DNA from: Methylotenera sp.
GTDB lineage: Bacteria; Pseudomonadota; Gammaproteobacteria; Burkholderiales; Methylophilaceae
Direction of reading: 5' to 3'
NCBI GenBank assembly: GCA_017880905.1
Contig: JADGRO010000035.1
Span: 1-64,000, forward strand
DNA: 64,000 bases
Under the pieces are notes generated by a model. That model did not search any database and was not told the DNA's origin. It saw only the letters and a list, made by a program, of their open reading frames with translations. Made by a program: the position numbers and the translations under genes. This document shows, piece after piece, positions 1 through 8,079 of the stretch (position 1 is its first letter; the number at the start of each line of letters is the position of its first letter).

Positions 1-252
1 ACCACGATCTCGATGATCTCTACGATCACCATCGTAGTCTCTACCACCCCAATATCCCCCACCAATATAGACCGCTGGAGCGGGCTGATAGTAGGGCTGA
101 TAGTAGGGCTCGGGCTGATAGACCACAGGCGGGGGGGCGTAACCGAAACCGAACGGAGCGAAGCCGATATCGACATTTACCCGGGCGCTGGCGGTCGTTG
201 CCGCCGTGAGTGCGACAGCACTAAAGACAAATACAAGAATTCCTTTTTTCAT
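1..252 (-). CDS. Tyr/Pro-rich secreted protein, partial
   Basis: Seen: reading leftward from an ATG at 252 there are 84 open codons running off the window edge, so the C-terminus is missing. An AAGGA Shine-Dalgarno lies about 7 nt upstream. Residues 1-23 form a signal peptide (MKKGILVFVF... ending TASA). The mature part is rich in Tyr, Pro and Gly, with repeats of the YYQP type, and turns into an Arg/Asp-rich stretch (RDYDGDRRDHRDRG) at the edge. It is not in the ORF track because it has no stop inside the window. Such short exported low-complexity proteins are common in betaproteobacteria and have no defined function; periplasmic or envelope location is inferred from the signal peptide only. 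Confidence 0.7.
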   Translation of the reverse strand, partial: MKKGILVFVFSAVALTAATTASARVNVDIGFAPFGFGYAPPPVVYQPEPYYQPYYQPAPAVYIGGGYWGGRDYDGDRRDHRDRG

Positions 253-316
253 GATAGTTCCTTAAAGTAGGTTGCAGCCGTGCGGAAATAACTACCGCGC
301 GAGGCTAGGCATAGTT

Positions 317-796
317 TTATTTCATTCCTTTGTGTCTGTTCATTCCTTTATGTATGCGATGAAGGAATACCGCGTCAGCCACCTTTTTCTGATCATCCGG
401 CATTGAGGCATATAATGGAGAAAAAGCTTCAGAGAGCTTTCTGACACCATCAGCATGGGCTTGGGCAATATCGGCATAAGCATTCAAGTCATCGATAGCC
501 GTCGCGGTACTAATATTTGCTTCACGCTTGTCGATCACTTGATCAAGTTCGGTTGCATTGTCATGCATCACCTTAGCCACAGCATCCCATTGGGATTCCT
601 CTTCTGGCGTGATTTTGAGCTTTGCGTGCAGCTCCTTGATATGTTTCTCGACTTTCATGTCGTGTTTGGCATCTTCTTTCGCCTCCGCGGCGGCGGAAAC
701 ATTGGGTGAGGCTGTAGTATCGGCATATGCCGGTGTAAAAGCATAAGCGCTGCTAATGAGAAATGTGGATGCGAGTACTTTAGCTATAATCTTCAT
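317..796 (-). CDS. LTXXQ/Spy-like periplasmic protein
   Basis: The ORF track starts this frame at 904, but the ATG at 796 is better: it follows GGAGAA at 6 nt and begins a clean signal peptide (MKIIAKVLASTFLISSAYA..., cleavage after PAYA). The 159-aa product is mostly helical and Lys/Glu/His-rich, with an LHAKLKITPEEESQWDAV segment resembling the LTxxQ-motif (Spy/CpxP-like) family of small periplasmic proteins. It ends in a basic His/Lys/Met-rich tail (HKGMNRHKGMK). Family members act as envelope-stress or ATP-independent periplasmic chaperones; that role is inferred here. It reads in the same direction as the truncated secreted protein downstream. Confidence 0.7.
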   Translation of the reverse strand: MKIIAKVLASTFLISSAYAFTPAYADTTASPNVSAAAEAKEDAKHDMKVEKHIKELHAKLKITPEEESQWDAVAKVMHDNATELDQVIDKREANISTATAIDDLNAYADIAQAHADGVRKLSEAFSPLYASMPDDQKKVADAVFLHRIHKGMNRHKGMK

Positions 797-1479
797 GAGA
801 TTCTCCATAAAATGGTAATTTGCCTGGGATTTGTATATTAATTCGAGAACCGAGGCAATTACGGTCGATCTCAAATGTCCGGAAGCAATCAATCTTCCAC
901 GCATACCGTTGACTTATACGCGAATGACGGGTTGTTCTTTTGCTATTGCTGAAAGCCCAACGCCGCATGCTAATTTGCATTGGAGCATGAATGAACCGCA
1001 ACTATCTGTGCGGCACCGCACATAGAAAATACGCACGCTAAACTTAATCACGGGAAATCAATAGTGGGGCAATAAAGTTCGATTACGGGGATTAAGGAGA
1101 GCAATGAAAGTAAAGCCCAGCTAATCATCTACTATGGCACCATTCCCTGCCTGGTTTTTGGTTGCCATGCTTGCAGCAGAAGTTGCCTTCGCTTTCAAGT
1201 TGGATATCGGAAAGATGTCGGAATTTACCCGCCTTTAAATCACCTAGCCCAACCCCGGGTGACCTCTTGGGCAGAATGCCCCGCTGTCCGCTATTGGCCG
1301 ATATCTGCCATTTATAGCACCGAAAGCACCTCAATCCAGTGCCCAGTTTCATCATCTCGGGCGCGCCATATAAATCCAAGGGTTAGCTTAAGCCAGCCCT
1401 TTTTAATTCATTGATATTTGGCAAATATCAAATTCGCGCTTAGCATAATATGCATGAGCAAAATGTTAAGGTAAACGGA
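797..1479. other. gene-poor stretch with hairpin and decayed ORF
   Basis: About 680 bp without a convincing gene. A short dyad TGTGCGG/CCGCACA sits at 1007-1022. At 1104 an ATG with a good AAGGAG site starts a 6-codon peptide that hits TAA at 1122; the same frame then stays open from the next ATG at 1134 to 1238 and encodes a hydrophobic stretch (FLVAMLAAEVAFAF). This looks like the start of a signal-bearing protein broken by a stop. Another frame is open from about 1231 to 1411 but has no start or recognisable domain. The 84-aa minus-strand ORF at 1125-1379 has no family features. I read the region as degenerate. Confidence 0.35.
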
Positions 1480-2391
1480 ATGGTCAAGCGATATATTTTT
1501 AGCATTGCAGTAGTTATTCTGTGTTGGTTTACTACATCCGTTTTCGCAGCACAGACTAGTGAAACCAGAACCTATAATCTTTCTGATGGCACGCAAGATC
1601 GGACCTATGTGCTCTATCGCCCTACCACTTTGGATCGTCAGACACCGGCATCTTTGGTAATCTTTCTACATGGAGGCTTTGGTACAGATAGCCAGGCTGA
1701 AAGTTCCTACAACTGGGATGCACAGGCACACCAACAAGGTTTTGTTGTGGTTTATCCAAATGGAATTAACCGTAGCTGGAATGCAGGTGGTATGTGCTGT
1801 GGTCCAGCATTGCGTGACAATGTAAATGACCTTGGTTTTTTGACACATTTAATTAATGCCGTTTCTAAATCAGAAAATATTGATCCAAAACGGGTGTATA
1901 TAACAGGTATTTCAAATGGCGCCGCGATGGCCTATCGTTATGCCTGCGAAGGAACTTATCCTATAGCGGCTATCGGAGCTGTGTCCGGTAGCTTTTCTTA
2001 TCCTTGTTCCAAGCCGCATGCCGTTTCCGTTATCGCGATTCACGGGCTGGAGGACCAGCACATCCCTTATACCGGCGGACAAGGAACAAAAGGGGTGACA
2101 AAAGGTTCGTGGATGTCGGTACCGCAAACGCTGGATCTCTTTCGAAAGGCCAATGATTGCGAGCCAGTAACTACCAATAAGAATGAGTCAGTACAAACAG
2201 ACGTCTCGCATTGTGCGCAAAGTCACGAGGTAACGCTAATTACTATAGAGGGTGCTGGACATCAGTGGCCGGGCGGAAAATCAAAAACGGGCATTCTTCA
2301 ACGCGCAATAGGGGCTGATCCGCCAAGTACGGCCTTGGACGCCACTGCTGCAATTTGGGAGTTCTTTCAACACCATACCGCACAACCTTAA
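1480..2391 (+). CDS. secreted PHB-depolymerase/LpqC-like esterase
   Basis: Start taken at the second in-frame ATG (1480), which follows AAGG at about 9 nt and opens directly into a signal peptide (MVKRYIFSIAVVILCWFTTSVFA); the ORF start at 1450 would add ten polar residues. The 303-aa product has an alpha/beta-hydrolase fold: an HGG oxyanion motif (VIFLHGGFG), the nucleophile elbow GISNGA around residue 145, and late His in GAGHQWPGG. These are typical of the LpqC / esterase PHB-depolymerase family, which hydrolyses polyester or feruloyl-type esters outside the cell. The substrate cannot be told. It stands alone between a degenerate region and the leftward SRPBCC cluster. Confidence 0.78.
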   Translation: MVKRYIFSIAVVILCWFTTSVFAAQTSETRTYNLSDGTQDRTYVLYRPTTLDRQTPASLVIFLHGGFGTDSQAESSYNWDAQAHQQGFVVVYPNGINRSWNAGGMCCGPALRDNVNDLGFLTHLINAVSKSENIDPKRVYITGISNGAAMAYRYACEGTYPIAAIGAVSGSFSYPCSKPHAVSVIAIHGLEDQHIPYTGGQGTKGVTKGSWMSVPQTLDLFRKANDCEPVTTNKNESVQTDVSHCAQSHEVTLITIEGAGHQWPGGKSKTGILQRAIGADPPSTALDATAAIWEFFQHHTAQP

Positions 2392-2451
2392 ACGATAACT
2401 GATAGAACACTTGCAAGGTATTGATTGGTATCGCAGTTACCTTGAAAAAAC

Positions 2452-2976
2452 TTATTTTTCAGTTGCTGCTTTAAGGCTTGCCAAACCTTCTTCAAACTTA
2501 GGTCCGACCATTTTTTCCATGCTAAACACTAAGCTCATCAGCTTGGAAATATAAAGGCTAGGGCCAGACATCCCTTGTGTGACGGTAGTGCTGTCGCCAT
2601 TCGGTGTCAACGTAAATTCAACTATGTTGTGGGCGACCATAGGCGCTGTAAAATCCAGCTTCATCGCTATTTTTGTCGGCGACGATTCAGTGATTTCCAT
2701 GCTACCAGAACCAATATTTTTGTTGCCCTCCCACGCGTATTGCGCGCCCTTGCCGCTATCCGTGCCGCTGTAGGTGCGCTTCATAGCTGGGTCTATCTTC
2801 TCCCAAGCCGACCAAGTTTGCATATTGTGAAAATCGTTGATGAGGGGAAATATTTTTTCAGGTGGCGCTTTGACGCTCACAGAGCGTGAAATGCTAAATT
2901 GGTCTGGCTTCAATGCCGCCATAATGAGCGCAATTGCTACAAGCACAATTAACGCGATAAAAATCATTTTTAACAT
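2452..2976 (-). CDS. membrane-anchored SRPBCC family protein
   Basis: 174 aa. Residues 1-22 are one hydrophobic helix (MLKMIFIALIVLVAIALIM), followed by an SRPBCC (START/polyketide-cyclase-like) ligand-binding fold beginning SRSVSVKAPPEKIFPLINDFHNM. The ATG at 2976 has a strong AGGAGAA site. Proteins of this type bind hydrophobic ligands or act as accessory proteins; no catalytic residues are assignable. It is the last gene of a leftward set of three SRPBCC genes and an ArsR regulator, although a 62-bp gap with a dyad element separates it from the preceding gene. Confidence 0.7.
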   Translation of the reverse strand: MLKMIFIALIVLVAIALIMAALKPDQFSISRSVSVKAPPEKIFPLINDFHNMQTWSAWEKIDPAMKRTYSGTDSGKGAQYAWEGNKNIGSGSMEITESSPTKIAMKLDFTAPMVAHNIVEFTLTPNGDSTTVTQGMSGPSLYISKLMSLVFSMEKMVGPKFEEGLASLKAATEK

Positions 2977-2994
2977 GATATTTCTCCTATTTTA

Positions 2995-3034
2995 TGTACT
3001 CTGTAGACCGTATGGATATTGCCTCACAGAGCAC
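2995..3034. repeat. short dyad element, copy B
   Basis: Seen: CTCTGT (2999-3004) and ACAGAG (3026-3031) flank a loop containing ATGGATAT and CTC. A related element lies at 14236-14278 with the same order of words (ACC, ATGGATA, CTCACAGA, CAC). It sits at the 3' end of the AHSA1-type gene. No U-run follows on either strand, so it is not a canonical terminator. A small dispersed repeat family is the simplest reading. Confidence 0.4.
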
Positions 3035-3038
3035 TATT

Positions 3039-3548
3039 CTACATCTTTTTAATCATTGCAACCATTTGATTGAGCGCCGTGCCCCAGCCCTCCTCAAAGC
3101 CCATTTTTTCGTGTTGAATACGGGCTGCTTCGGTGGCGTGTATAACAAGCGCGGTGTATTTTGTGCCCTTTTTGTGTGACTCAAGCGAAATCACCGCCGT
3201 AAAGACAAACTCAACACTCGTGGGCTCAAGGCTTTCGGCTGTCTGTTTAGCTGGTCGAAAACCAGATTCAAGCGCATTCGTCCAGGTGAGTTTTTCATTT
3301 GGAATTACTTCTAAATAGCAACCCAAACCCGGAAAATCTTGCCCTTCTGGCGATTGCATCATTGTACGAAATATACCACCCGGACGTAGGGCAATTTCGC
3401 AATCTACAGTTTTCCACGGCAATGGACAAAACCATTTTTTAAGCAGCTCTGGCGTTGTCCAAGCCGCCCAGACAAGCTCTCGTGGCACATCGACAATGCG
3501 TTCAAACATCAGGTCTAGCTCGGGGTTAAATTTAAAATTTTTCATCAT
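3039..3548 (-). CDS. AHSA1/SRPBCC domain protein
   Basis: 169 aa, soluble. The N-terminus [26 protein letters not shown] and the later WTNAL and GWGTALNQM segments are the hallmark of the AHSA1-like (activator of Hsp90 ATPase homologue) branch of SRPBCC proteins. ATG at 3548 has AAGGA at 5 nt; a second ATG is the next codon. It lies 22 bp downstream of another AHSA1-type gene and belongs to the ArsR-headed operon. Genes of this type paired with ArsR regulators are common in proteobacteria; the ligand is unknown. Confidence 0.75.
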   Translation of the reverse strand: MMKNFKFNPELDLMFERIVDVPRELVWAAWTTPELLKKWFCPLPWKTVDCEIALRPGGIFRTMMQSPEGQDFPGLGCYLEVIPNEKLTWTNALESGFRPAKQTAESLEPTSVEFVFTAVISLESHKKGTKYTALVIHATEAARIQHEKMGFEEGWGTALNQMVAMIKKM

Positions 3549-3570
3549 TATTATCCTTTTATTTGAGTTT

Positions 3571-4029
3571 CTAAATAGCCTGCAAGCCGCGCCAATGTTT
3601 TTTTCCGCCTTCTATCGCGTCATAAAATTTTACAATTGCATCGCGTGCTTCTGCGGTCGGGAAGAGTAATCGCAAAGTGACTTTGGTTTGATTATTACCT
3701 ACTACTTCAAACGTCCACGTGGCATCAAATTGTGCTGCTGGGTCGCCTTTCCTTCCGCCGCCGTGTGAATACTCAATACGTTCTGGTTTGGCGATGGTGG
3801 TGAAGGTGCTTTTGTTGGGATAATCCGTGCCATCAGGGCCATGCATTACGTGCTTCCACACGCCGCCGACGCTGAAATCCATTTTCTCAATAGTTGTGCT
3901 ATATCCATTTGGCCCCCACCAATTGACAACATGCTTAGGGTCGGCCATTGCCTCCCACACCAGCTCGCGTGGCGCATCTAAAGTGCGTGTAATCACCATT
4001 TCGCGGTCGGTGATGTTATCCGGTTTCAT
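3571..4029 (-). CDS. AHSA1/SRPBCC domain protein
   Basis: The ORF track runs to 4125, but that extension overlaps the regulator gene; the ATG at 4029 follows AAAGGAG and begins 1 nt after the ArsR stop codon. The 152-aa product starts [20 protein letters not shown] and shows the AHSA1 signature [20 protein letters not shown], then [13 protein letters not shown]. It is a paralogue of the gene downstream (3039-3548). Tight spacing after the regulator argues that it is co-transcribed with, and controlled by, the ArsR protein. Substrate or partner unknown. Confidence 0.78.
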   Translation of the reverse strand: MKPDNITDREMVITRTLDAPRELVWEAMADPKHVVNWWGPNGYSTTIEKMDFSVGGVWKHVMHGPDGTDYPNKSTFTTIAKPERIEYSHGGGRKGDPAAQFDATWTFEVVGNNQTKVTLRLLFPTAEARDAIVKFYDAIEGGKKHWRGLQAI

Positions 4030-4030
4030 A

Positions 4031-4363
4031 TTATTTCTCCTTTGCCTGGAGTTCTTTAAGGTAGCTATCCAATTGGTTGAAGCGCTGTTCCCAAAACTGA
4101 CGATATTGGTCAACATAATCGGCAATTTCTTGCAGTGGCTTAGCTTCTAGCTTGCAAAGTCGCCATTGCGCCTGGCGGCTTTGCGTGATGAGACCGGCAC
4201 GCTGCAACACCTTGAGATGCTTGGTCACGGCGGGAAGGCTCATCTCAAAAGGCTCGGCGAGCGCATTAACCGAAGTTTCCCCCAATGCTAATCGTGCAAG
4301 AATAGTGCGACGGGTAGGGTCGGCGAGTGCGGCAAAGATGTTACTAAGATGATCTACGAACAT
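4031..4363 (-). CDS. ArsR-family transcriptional repressor
   Basis: 110 aa. The winged-helix core is clear: IFAALADPTRRTILARLALGE, then the recognition helix MSLPAVTKHLKVLQRAGLI and the wing QAQWRLCKLEAKPL. No Cys-rich metal site is visible, so this is the metal-independent type often paired with AHSA1 genes rather than an arsenic sensor. A perfect 32-bp palindrome lies 5 bp upstream of the ATG and covers its Shine-Dalgarno, pointing to autoregulation of the whole operon. The first gene of the leftward regulator-AHSA1-AHSA1 unit. Confidence 0.88.
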   Translation of the reverse strand: MFVDHLSNIFAALADPTRRTILARLALGETSVNALAEPFEMSLPAVTKHLKVLQRAGLITQSRQAQWRLCKLEAKPLQEIADYVDQYRQFWEQRFNQLDSYLKELQAKEK

Positions 4364-4367
4364 TTAT

Positions 4368-4399
4368 TTAACCTTTTAGTTAATTAACTAAAAGGTTAA
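4368..4399. promoter_or_regulatory. perfect 32-bp palindrome, putative ArsR operator
   Basis: Seen: one 16-bp arm TTAACCTTTTAGTTAA is followed directly by its exact reverse complement TTAACTAAAAGGTTAA. It is immediately upstream of the ArsR start codon and includes the AAAAGG that serves as ribosome site. Inferred: binding site for the adjacent regulator, blocking transcription and possibly translation. Confidence 0.75.
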
Positions 4400-4456
4400 T
4401 ATCAAATTTGCACCTGTCAAGAGCTTATCAATTAAACTTTGATTGGCAAACTTTCT

Positions 4457-4532
4457 TGGTAGGGCGTGCGAGGATCGAACTCGCGACAAACGGATTAAGA
4501 GTCCGCTGCTCTACCAGCTGAGCTAACGCCCC
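4457..4532 (-). tRNA. tRNA-Lys(CTT)
   Basis: 76 nt with encoded CCA. Acceptor GGGGCGT pairs with ACGCCCT; D-arm AGCTCAGCTGGTAGAGC; anticodon loop CTCTTAA gives anticodon CTT (codon AAG); T-arm contains GTTCGATCC. A TATAAT box on the minus strand at 4557-4552 lies about 20 nt upstream and is a likely promoter element. Confidence 0.96.
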
Positions 4533-4690
4533 ATATACCACAACTAAAGCCATTATAAATCAAAAAACGGCTTACATGAGGATGTGTAAGTAAGGTTTTT
4601 AAATGGGGGGATTTATTCAAAAAAATAATTAAACTTTTACTCTATTGTGACGTTACAAATTCATGATTAATAACACACACAAAACAAGCT

Positions 4691-6622
4691 ATGGCTACTA
4701 ACTCTTACAACTCCGCTAAAAAACAAATTTTAATACTGATTGGTTCTATCTACATTGGCGAATTGCTGATTATGGTAGCTTTTGCAGTACTTCCAAAGTT
4801 ACCTGAATGGATAGAAACAATAGTAGACCCCACTATACTTTCCATATTTTGTGCCCCTATCCTTTATTTAAATGTGTTTCGCCCAACGACAAGACGTATT
4901 TCTCAACTAAGTATAGCTAAAAATCAATTACGCACTACCGCCGCTGCATTTGAAACCTATGACGCCATCATGATTACAGACGCTGAAGCAAATATTATTC
5001 GTGTTAATCGTGCTTTTGAGCGCACAACTGGTTTTAAAGAGGAAGAAGTAATAGGTAAAACCTCCCATATTTTGAAATCGGAACTTCACGACCAAGCTTT
5101 CTACACTAAAATGATGGGGGATTTATTAACTAAAAATGTTTGGAGTGGCGAAGTATGGGATAAACATAAGGATGGCAGCGTTCATCCCAAGCTTGTAACG
5201 ATTTCAGCCATTAAAAATGCTGCGAGTAAAACCACCCAATATGTCTCCATATTCACTGACATTTCTGATCGAAAAAAAGCTGAAAAAGAGATTCATAATC
5301 TAGCCTTCTACGACACATTGACCGGGCTTCCTAATCGGCGATTACTACGCGATAGACTCGAAGTTGCGCTTACCTCTTCTGCTCGCAGTCACCAATACGG
5401 CGCATTGCTGTTTCTCGATTTAGATAACTTTAAAACGTTAAACGATTCTCTTGGGCACGAATATGGGGATATGTTACTGGTTGAAGTTGCCAATCGGATT
5501 AAATTCAGTTTGAGAGAAGCAGATACTGTGGCTCGCTTAGGTGGAGACGAATTCGTGATATTGGTCGAAAAAATTGGCACGAACTCAGAAAGAGCCTCAC
5601 AAAGGGTTGCACTACTTGCTGAAAAAATACGTACCATTTTAACCGAGCCGTATCAGTTAAAGGAAAGCTTACGGCACTCTTCACCTAGCATTGGCATATG
5701 TATGTTCTGCGACCAAGATGAGCTTGTTGATGAATTGCTTAAACGCGCCGATATGGCGATGTATCAAGCTAAGAGCTCTGGTCGTAATAAAACCTGCTTC
5801 TTTGATCCACGCATGCAGCAATTGACAGAAAAACGCGCTGCACTAGAATCGGATTTACGTATAGCGCTGACCGAGGGGCAATTGCGCTTGCACTACCAAA
5901 TTCAGCTAGACCAAGAACGAATTCCTATCGGTGCAGAAGCTTTAGTGCGCTGGATACATCCCCAACACGGCATGGTTCCACCCTCTGACTTTATTCCCGT
6001 AGCAGAAGAAAGTTCGCTAATCGTGGAAATCGGTGATTGGGTGCTGGACAATGCCTGCAGACAAATTGCTGAGTGGCGCTATAACGAGCAAACGCGCAAC
6101 TTGGTGCTTGCAGTTAATATTAGCGCACAACAATTTACACAGCCAGATTTTGTGGAGAAAATTACCGCACTGCTTAAGAAATACAGCATCGAAGCCTCTC
6201 GCTTAAAATTGGAATTAACCGAAAGCGTTGTGGTTAACGATTTAAAATCTGTTGTAGCCAAAATGAATGTCTTGAGGGATACGCTAGGCGTTACATTATC
6301 ACTGGACGATTTTGGAACAGGATACTCATCGCTATCATATTTAAAACAGTTGCCACTTGATCAAATCAAGATAGACCAAAGCTTTGTGCGTGACATGACG
6401 ACAGATGCCAGTGACGCAATGATGGTAAAAAATATCATCGACATGGCGCATAACTTTGGCTTGAACGTTATCGCCGAGGGTGTAGAAACGGAAGATCAAC
6501 TGGCGCTGCTTAAGAAAAATGGCTGTAAGTCTTATCAAGGTTACCTATTTAGTAAACCAATACCAATCGAACAATTTGAGATATTTTTAACAGAAAGCCA
6601 ATTACCTTTTAGGATTGAATAA
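4691..6622 (+). CDS. PAS-GGDEF-EAL cyclic-di-GMP enzyme
   Basis: 643 aa. Two N-terminal transmembrane helices (about residues 10-33 and 48-64), a PAS domain (about 80-195, ITDAEANIIRVNRAFERTTGF), a GGDEF domain (about 205-370) and an EAL domain (about 385-635). The GGDEF active site is intact (LGGDEFV), and an inhibitory RxxD site (READ) lies five residues before it. The EAL domain keeps EALVRW, ELTES, DDFGTGYSSL, KIDQSF and EGVET, so it should also be able to hydrolyse c-di-GMP. Both activities therefore look possible, with the PAS domain sensing an unknown signal. It stands alone between tRNA-Lys and the convergent ffh gene. Confidence 0.92.
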   Translation: MATNSYNSAKKQILILIGSIYIGELLIMVAFAVLPKLPEWIETIVDPTILSIFCAPILYLNVFRPTTRRISQLSIAKNQLRTTAAAFETYDAIMITDAEANIIRVNRAFERTTGFKEEEVIGKTSHILKSELHDQAFYTKMMGDLLTKNVWSGEVWDKHKDGSVHPKLVTISAIKNAASKTTQYVSIFTDISDRKKAEKEIHNLAFYDTLTGLPNRRLLRDRLEVALTSSARSHQYGALLFLDLDNFKTLNDSLGHEYGDMLLVEVANRIKFSLREADTVARLGGDEFVILVEKIGTNSERASQRVALLAEKIRTILTEPYQLKESLRHSSPSIGICMFCDQDELVDELLKRADMAMYQAKSSGRNKTCFFDPRMQQLTEKRAALESDLRIALTEGQLRLHYQIQLDQERIPIGAEALVRWIHPQHGMVPPSDFIPVAEESSLIVEIGDWVLDNACRQIAEWRYNEQTRNLVLAVNISAQQFTQPDFVEKITALLKKYSIEASRLKLELTESVVVNDLKSVVAKMNVLRDTLGVTLSLDDFGTGYSSLSYLKQLPLDQIKIDQSFVRDMTTDASDAMMVKNIIDMAHNFGLNVIAEGVETEDQLALLKKNGCKSYQGYLFSKPIPIEQFEIFLTESQLPFRIE

Positions 6623-6666
6623 ATTCCAGTCAATTAATTGCTTCAAGAAATATGTCCTATTTGAAG

Positions 6667-8019
6667 CTAGCGCATTCCAGGCAGCTTGCCGCCCATACTG
6701 CGCATCATTTTCGCCATACCGCCTTTGCTAAACATTTTCATCATTTTTTGTGTTTCTTCAAATTGTTTTAGCATGCGGTTTACTTCCTGCACTTGTACAC
6801 CACTGCCTTCGGCAATGCGTTTTTTACGGGTAGCCTTGATCAGTTCTGGTTTTTTACGCTCTAGCGGTGTCATGCTGTTGATAATACCTTCTATGCGGCG
6901 CAAAGCTTTGTCGCTGTCTTCATTACTCACTTTAGCTGCCATGCCAGCCATTTGCGCAGGCATTTTATCCATCAGCGCACTCATACCGCCCATTTTGCGC
7001 ATTTGCCCCATCTGGCTTTTAAAATCCTCTAAATCAAATTTACTGCCCGATTTAATTTTATCGGCAACTTTTTGCGCTTCAAGCATATCCACATTTTTAT
7101 GTGCCTGCTCAATCAACCCCAGCACATCGCCCATTCCCAAAATACGGCCTGCCATGCGGTCTGGGTAGAATGGCTCTAAACCATCCACCTTCTCGCTCAC
7201 GCCAATAAACTTAATCGGCTGACCTGTGACATGGCGCACCGAAAGCGCTACACCACCGCGCGAATCGCCATCCAGCTTGGTTAAAACAATGCCTGTCAAT
7301 GGCAACGCATCACCAAAGGCTTTAGCCGTGTTCACTGCATCCTGACCCTGCATAGCATCAACCACAAACAAAGTCTCAATCGGGTTAAGTTGCGTATGCA
7401 GCGCTTTAATTTCTGCCATCATCGCTTCGTCGATGCCCAAGCGACCTGCAGTATCGAATATCACCACATCGTAGTAATTCTTTTTGGCATGCTCTAAAGT
7501 CAGTGCAGCAATTTCACTCGGTTTTTGATTGACATTACTATCGAAGCAATCAATTTCCAGCTGTTTGGCCAACGTTTGTAGTTGGGTAATCGCCGCAGGC
7601 CGATACACGTCGGCGCTCGCCAACAACACTTTTTTCTTTTGTTCTTTGAGCAATTTAGCAAGTTTGGCCGATGTGGTAGTTTTGCCAGAACCCTGCAAAC
7701 CCGCCATCAAAATAATCGCGGGCGGTACAACAGTCAAATTCAAACCGACATTGGCTTTACCCATCAGCGCGGTCAGCTCATCATTCACCACCTCAATCAC
7801 CGCTTGGCCGGGCGTTAGGCTTTGCAGCACTTCCTTGCCTTGTGCACGTTCTTTGACGCGGCCAATGAAGTCTTTCACCACTGACAATGCGACATCGGCC
7901 TCGAGCAAGGCCATGCGCACTTCGCGCACGGCATCGGCGATGTTATCTTCCGTAAGCCTTGCTTGACCACGCAGATTTTTAATAATGCCTTGCAGGCGAC
8001 CAGTAAGATTGTCTAGCAT
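6667..8019 (-). CDS. ffh: signal recognition particle protein Ffh
   Basis: 450 aa, full length. N domain at 1-85; G domain with P-loop GLQGSGKTTTSAKLA (about 108), DTAGRLG and TKLDGDSRGG; C-terminal M domain very rich in Met (QKMMKMFSKGGMAKMMRSMGGK). Ffh binds 4.5S RNA and signal sequences of nascent inner-membrane proteins and delivers them to FtsY. The divergent neighbour is ypjD, an arrangement conserved in many proteobacteria. 4.5S RNA itself was not found in the window. Confidence 0.97.
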   Translation of the reverse strand: MLDNLTGRLQGIIKNLRGQARLTEDNIADAVREVRMALLEADVALSVVKDFIGRVKERAQGKEVLQSLTPGQAVIEVVNDELTALMGKANVGLNLTVVPPAIILMAGLQGSGKTTTSAKLAKLLKEQKKKVLLASADVYRPAAITQLQTLAKQLEIDCFDSNVNQKPSEIAALTLEHAKKNYYDVVIFDTAGRLGIDEAMMAEIKALHTQLNPIETLFVVDAMQGQDAVNTAKAFGDALPLTGIVLTKLDGDSRGGVALSVRHVTGQPIKFIGVSEKVDGLEPFYPDRMAGRILGMGDVLGLIEQAHKNVDMLEAQKVADKIKSGSKFDLEDFKSQMGQMRKMGGMSALMDKMPAQMAGMAAKVSNEDSDKALRRIEGIINSMTPLERKKPELIKATRKKRIAEGSGVQVQEVNRMLKQFEETQKMMKMFSKGGMAKMMRSMGGKLPGMR

Positions 8020-8079
8020 GTTGTTATGTGCAAAATAAATTAGATGTGCAATTTTAACCCAAACACGCGATAATTAGGC

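Noticed and set aside
1125-1379. 84-aa minus-strand ORF
   Set aside because: No Shine-Dalgarno, no family features, and it lies over a degenerate stretch; composition looks non-coding.
2401-2450. CAAGGTA/TACCTTG dyad after the esterase gene
   Set aside because: Long loop and no U-run in the correct position on either strand; not supported as a terminator.
6640-6667. GCTTCAA/TTGAAGC dyad between the GGDEF-EAL gene and ffh
   Set aside because: Stem of 7 bp with a 14-nt loop and no U-run; too weak to call.
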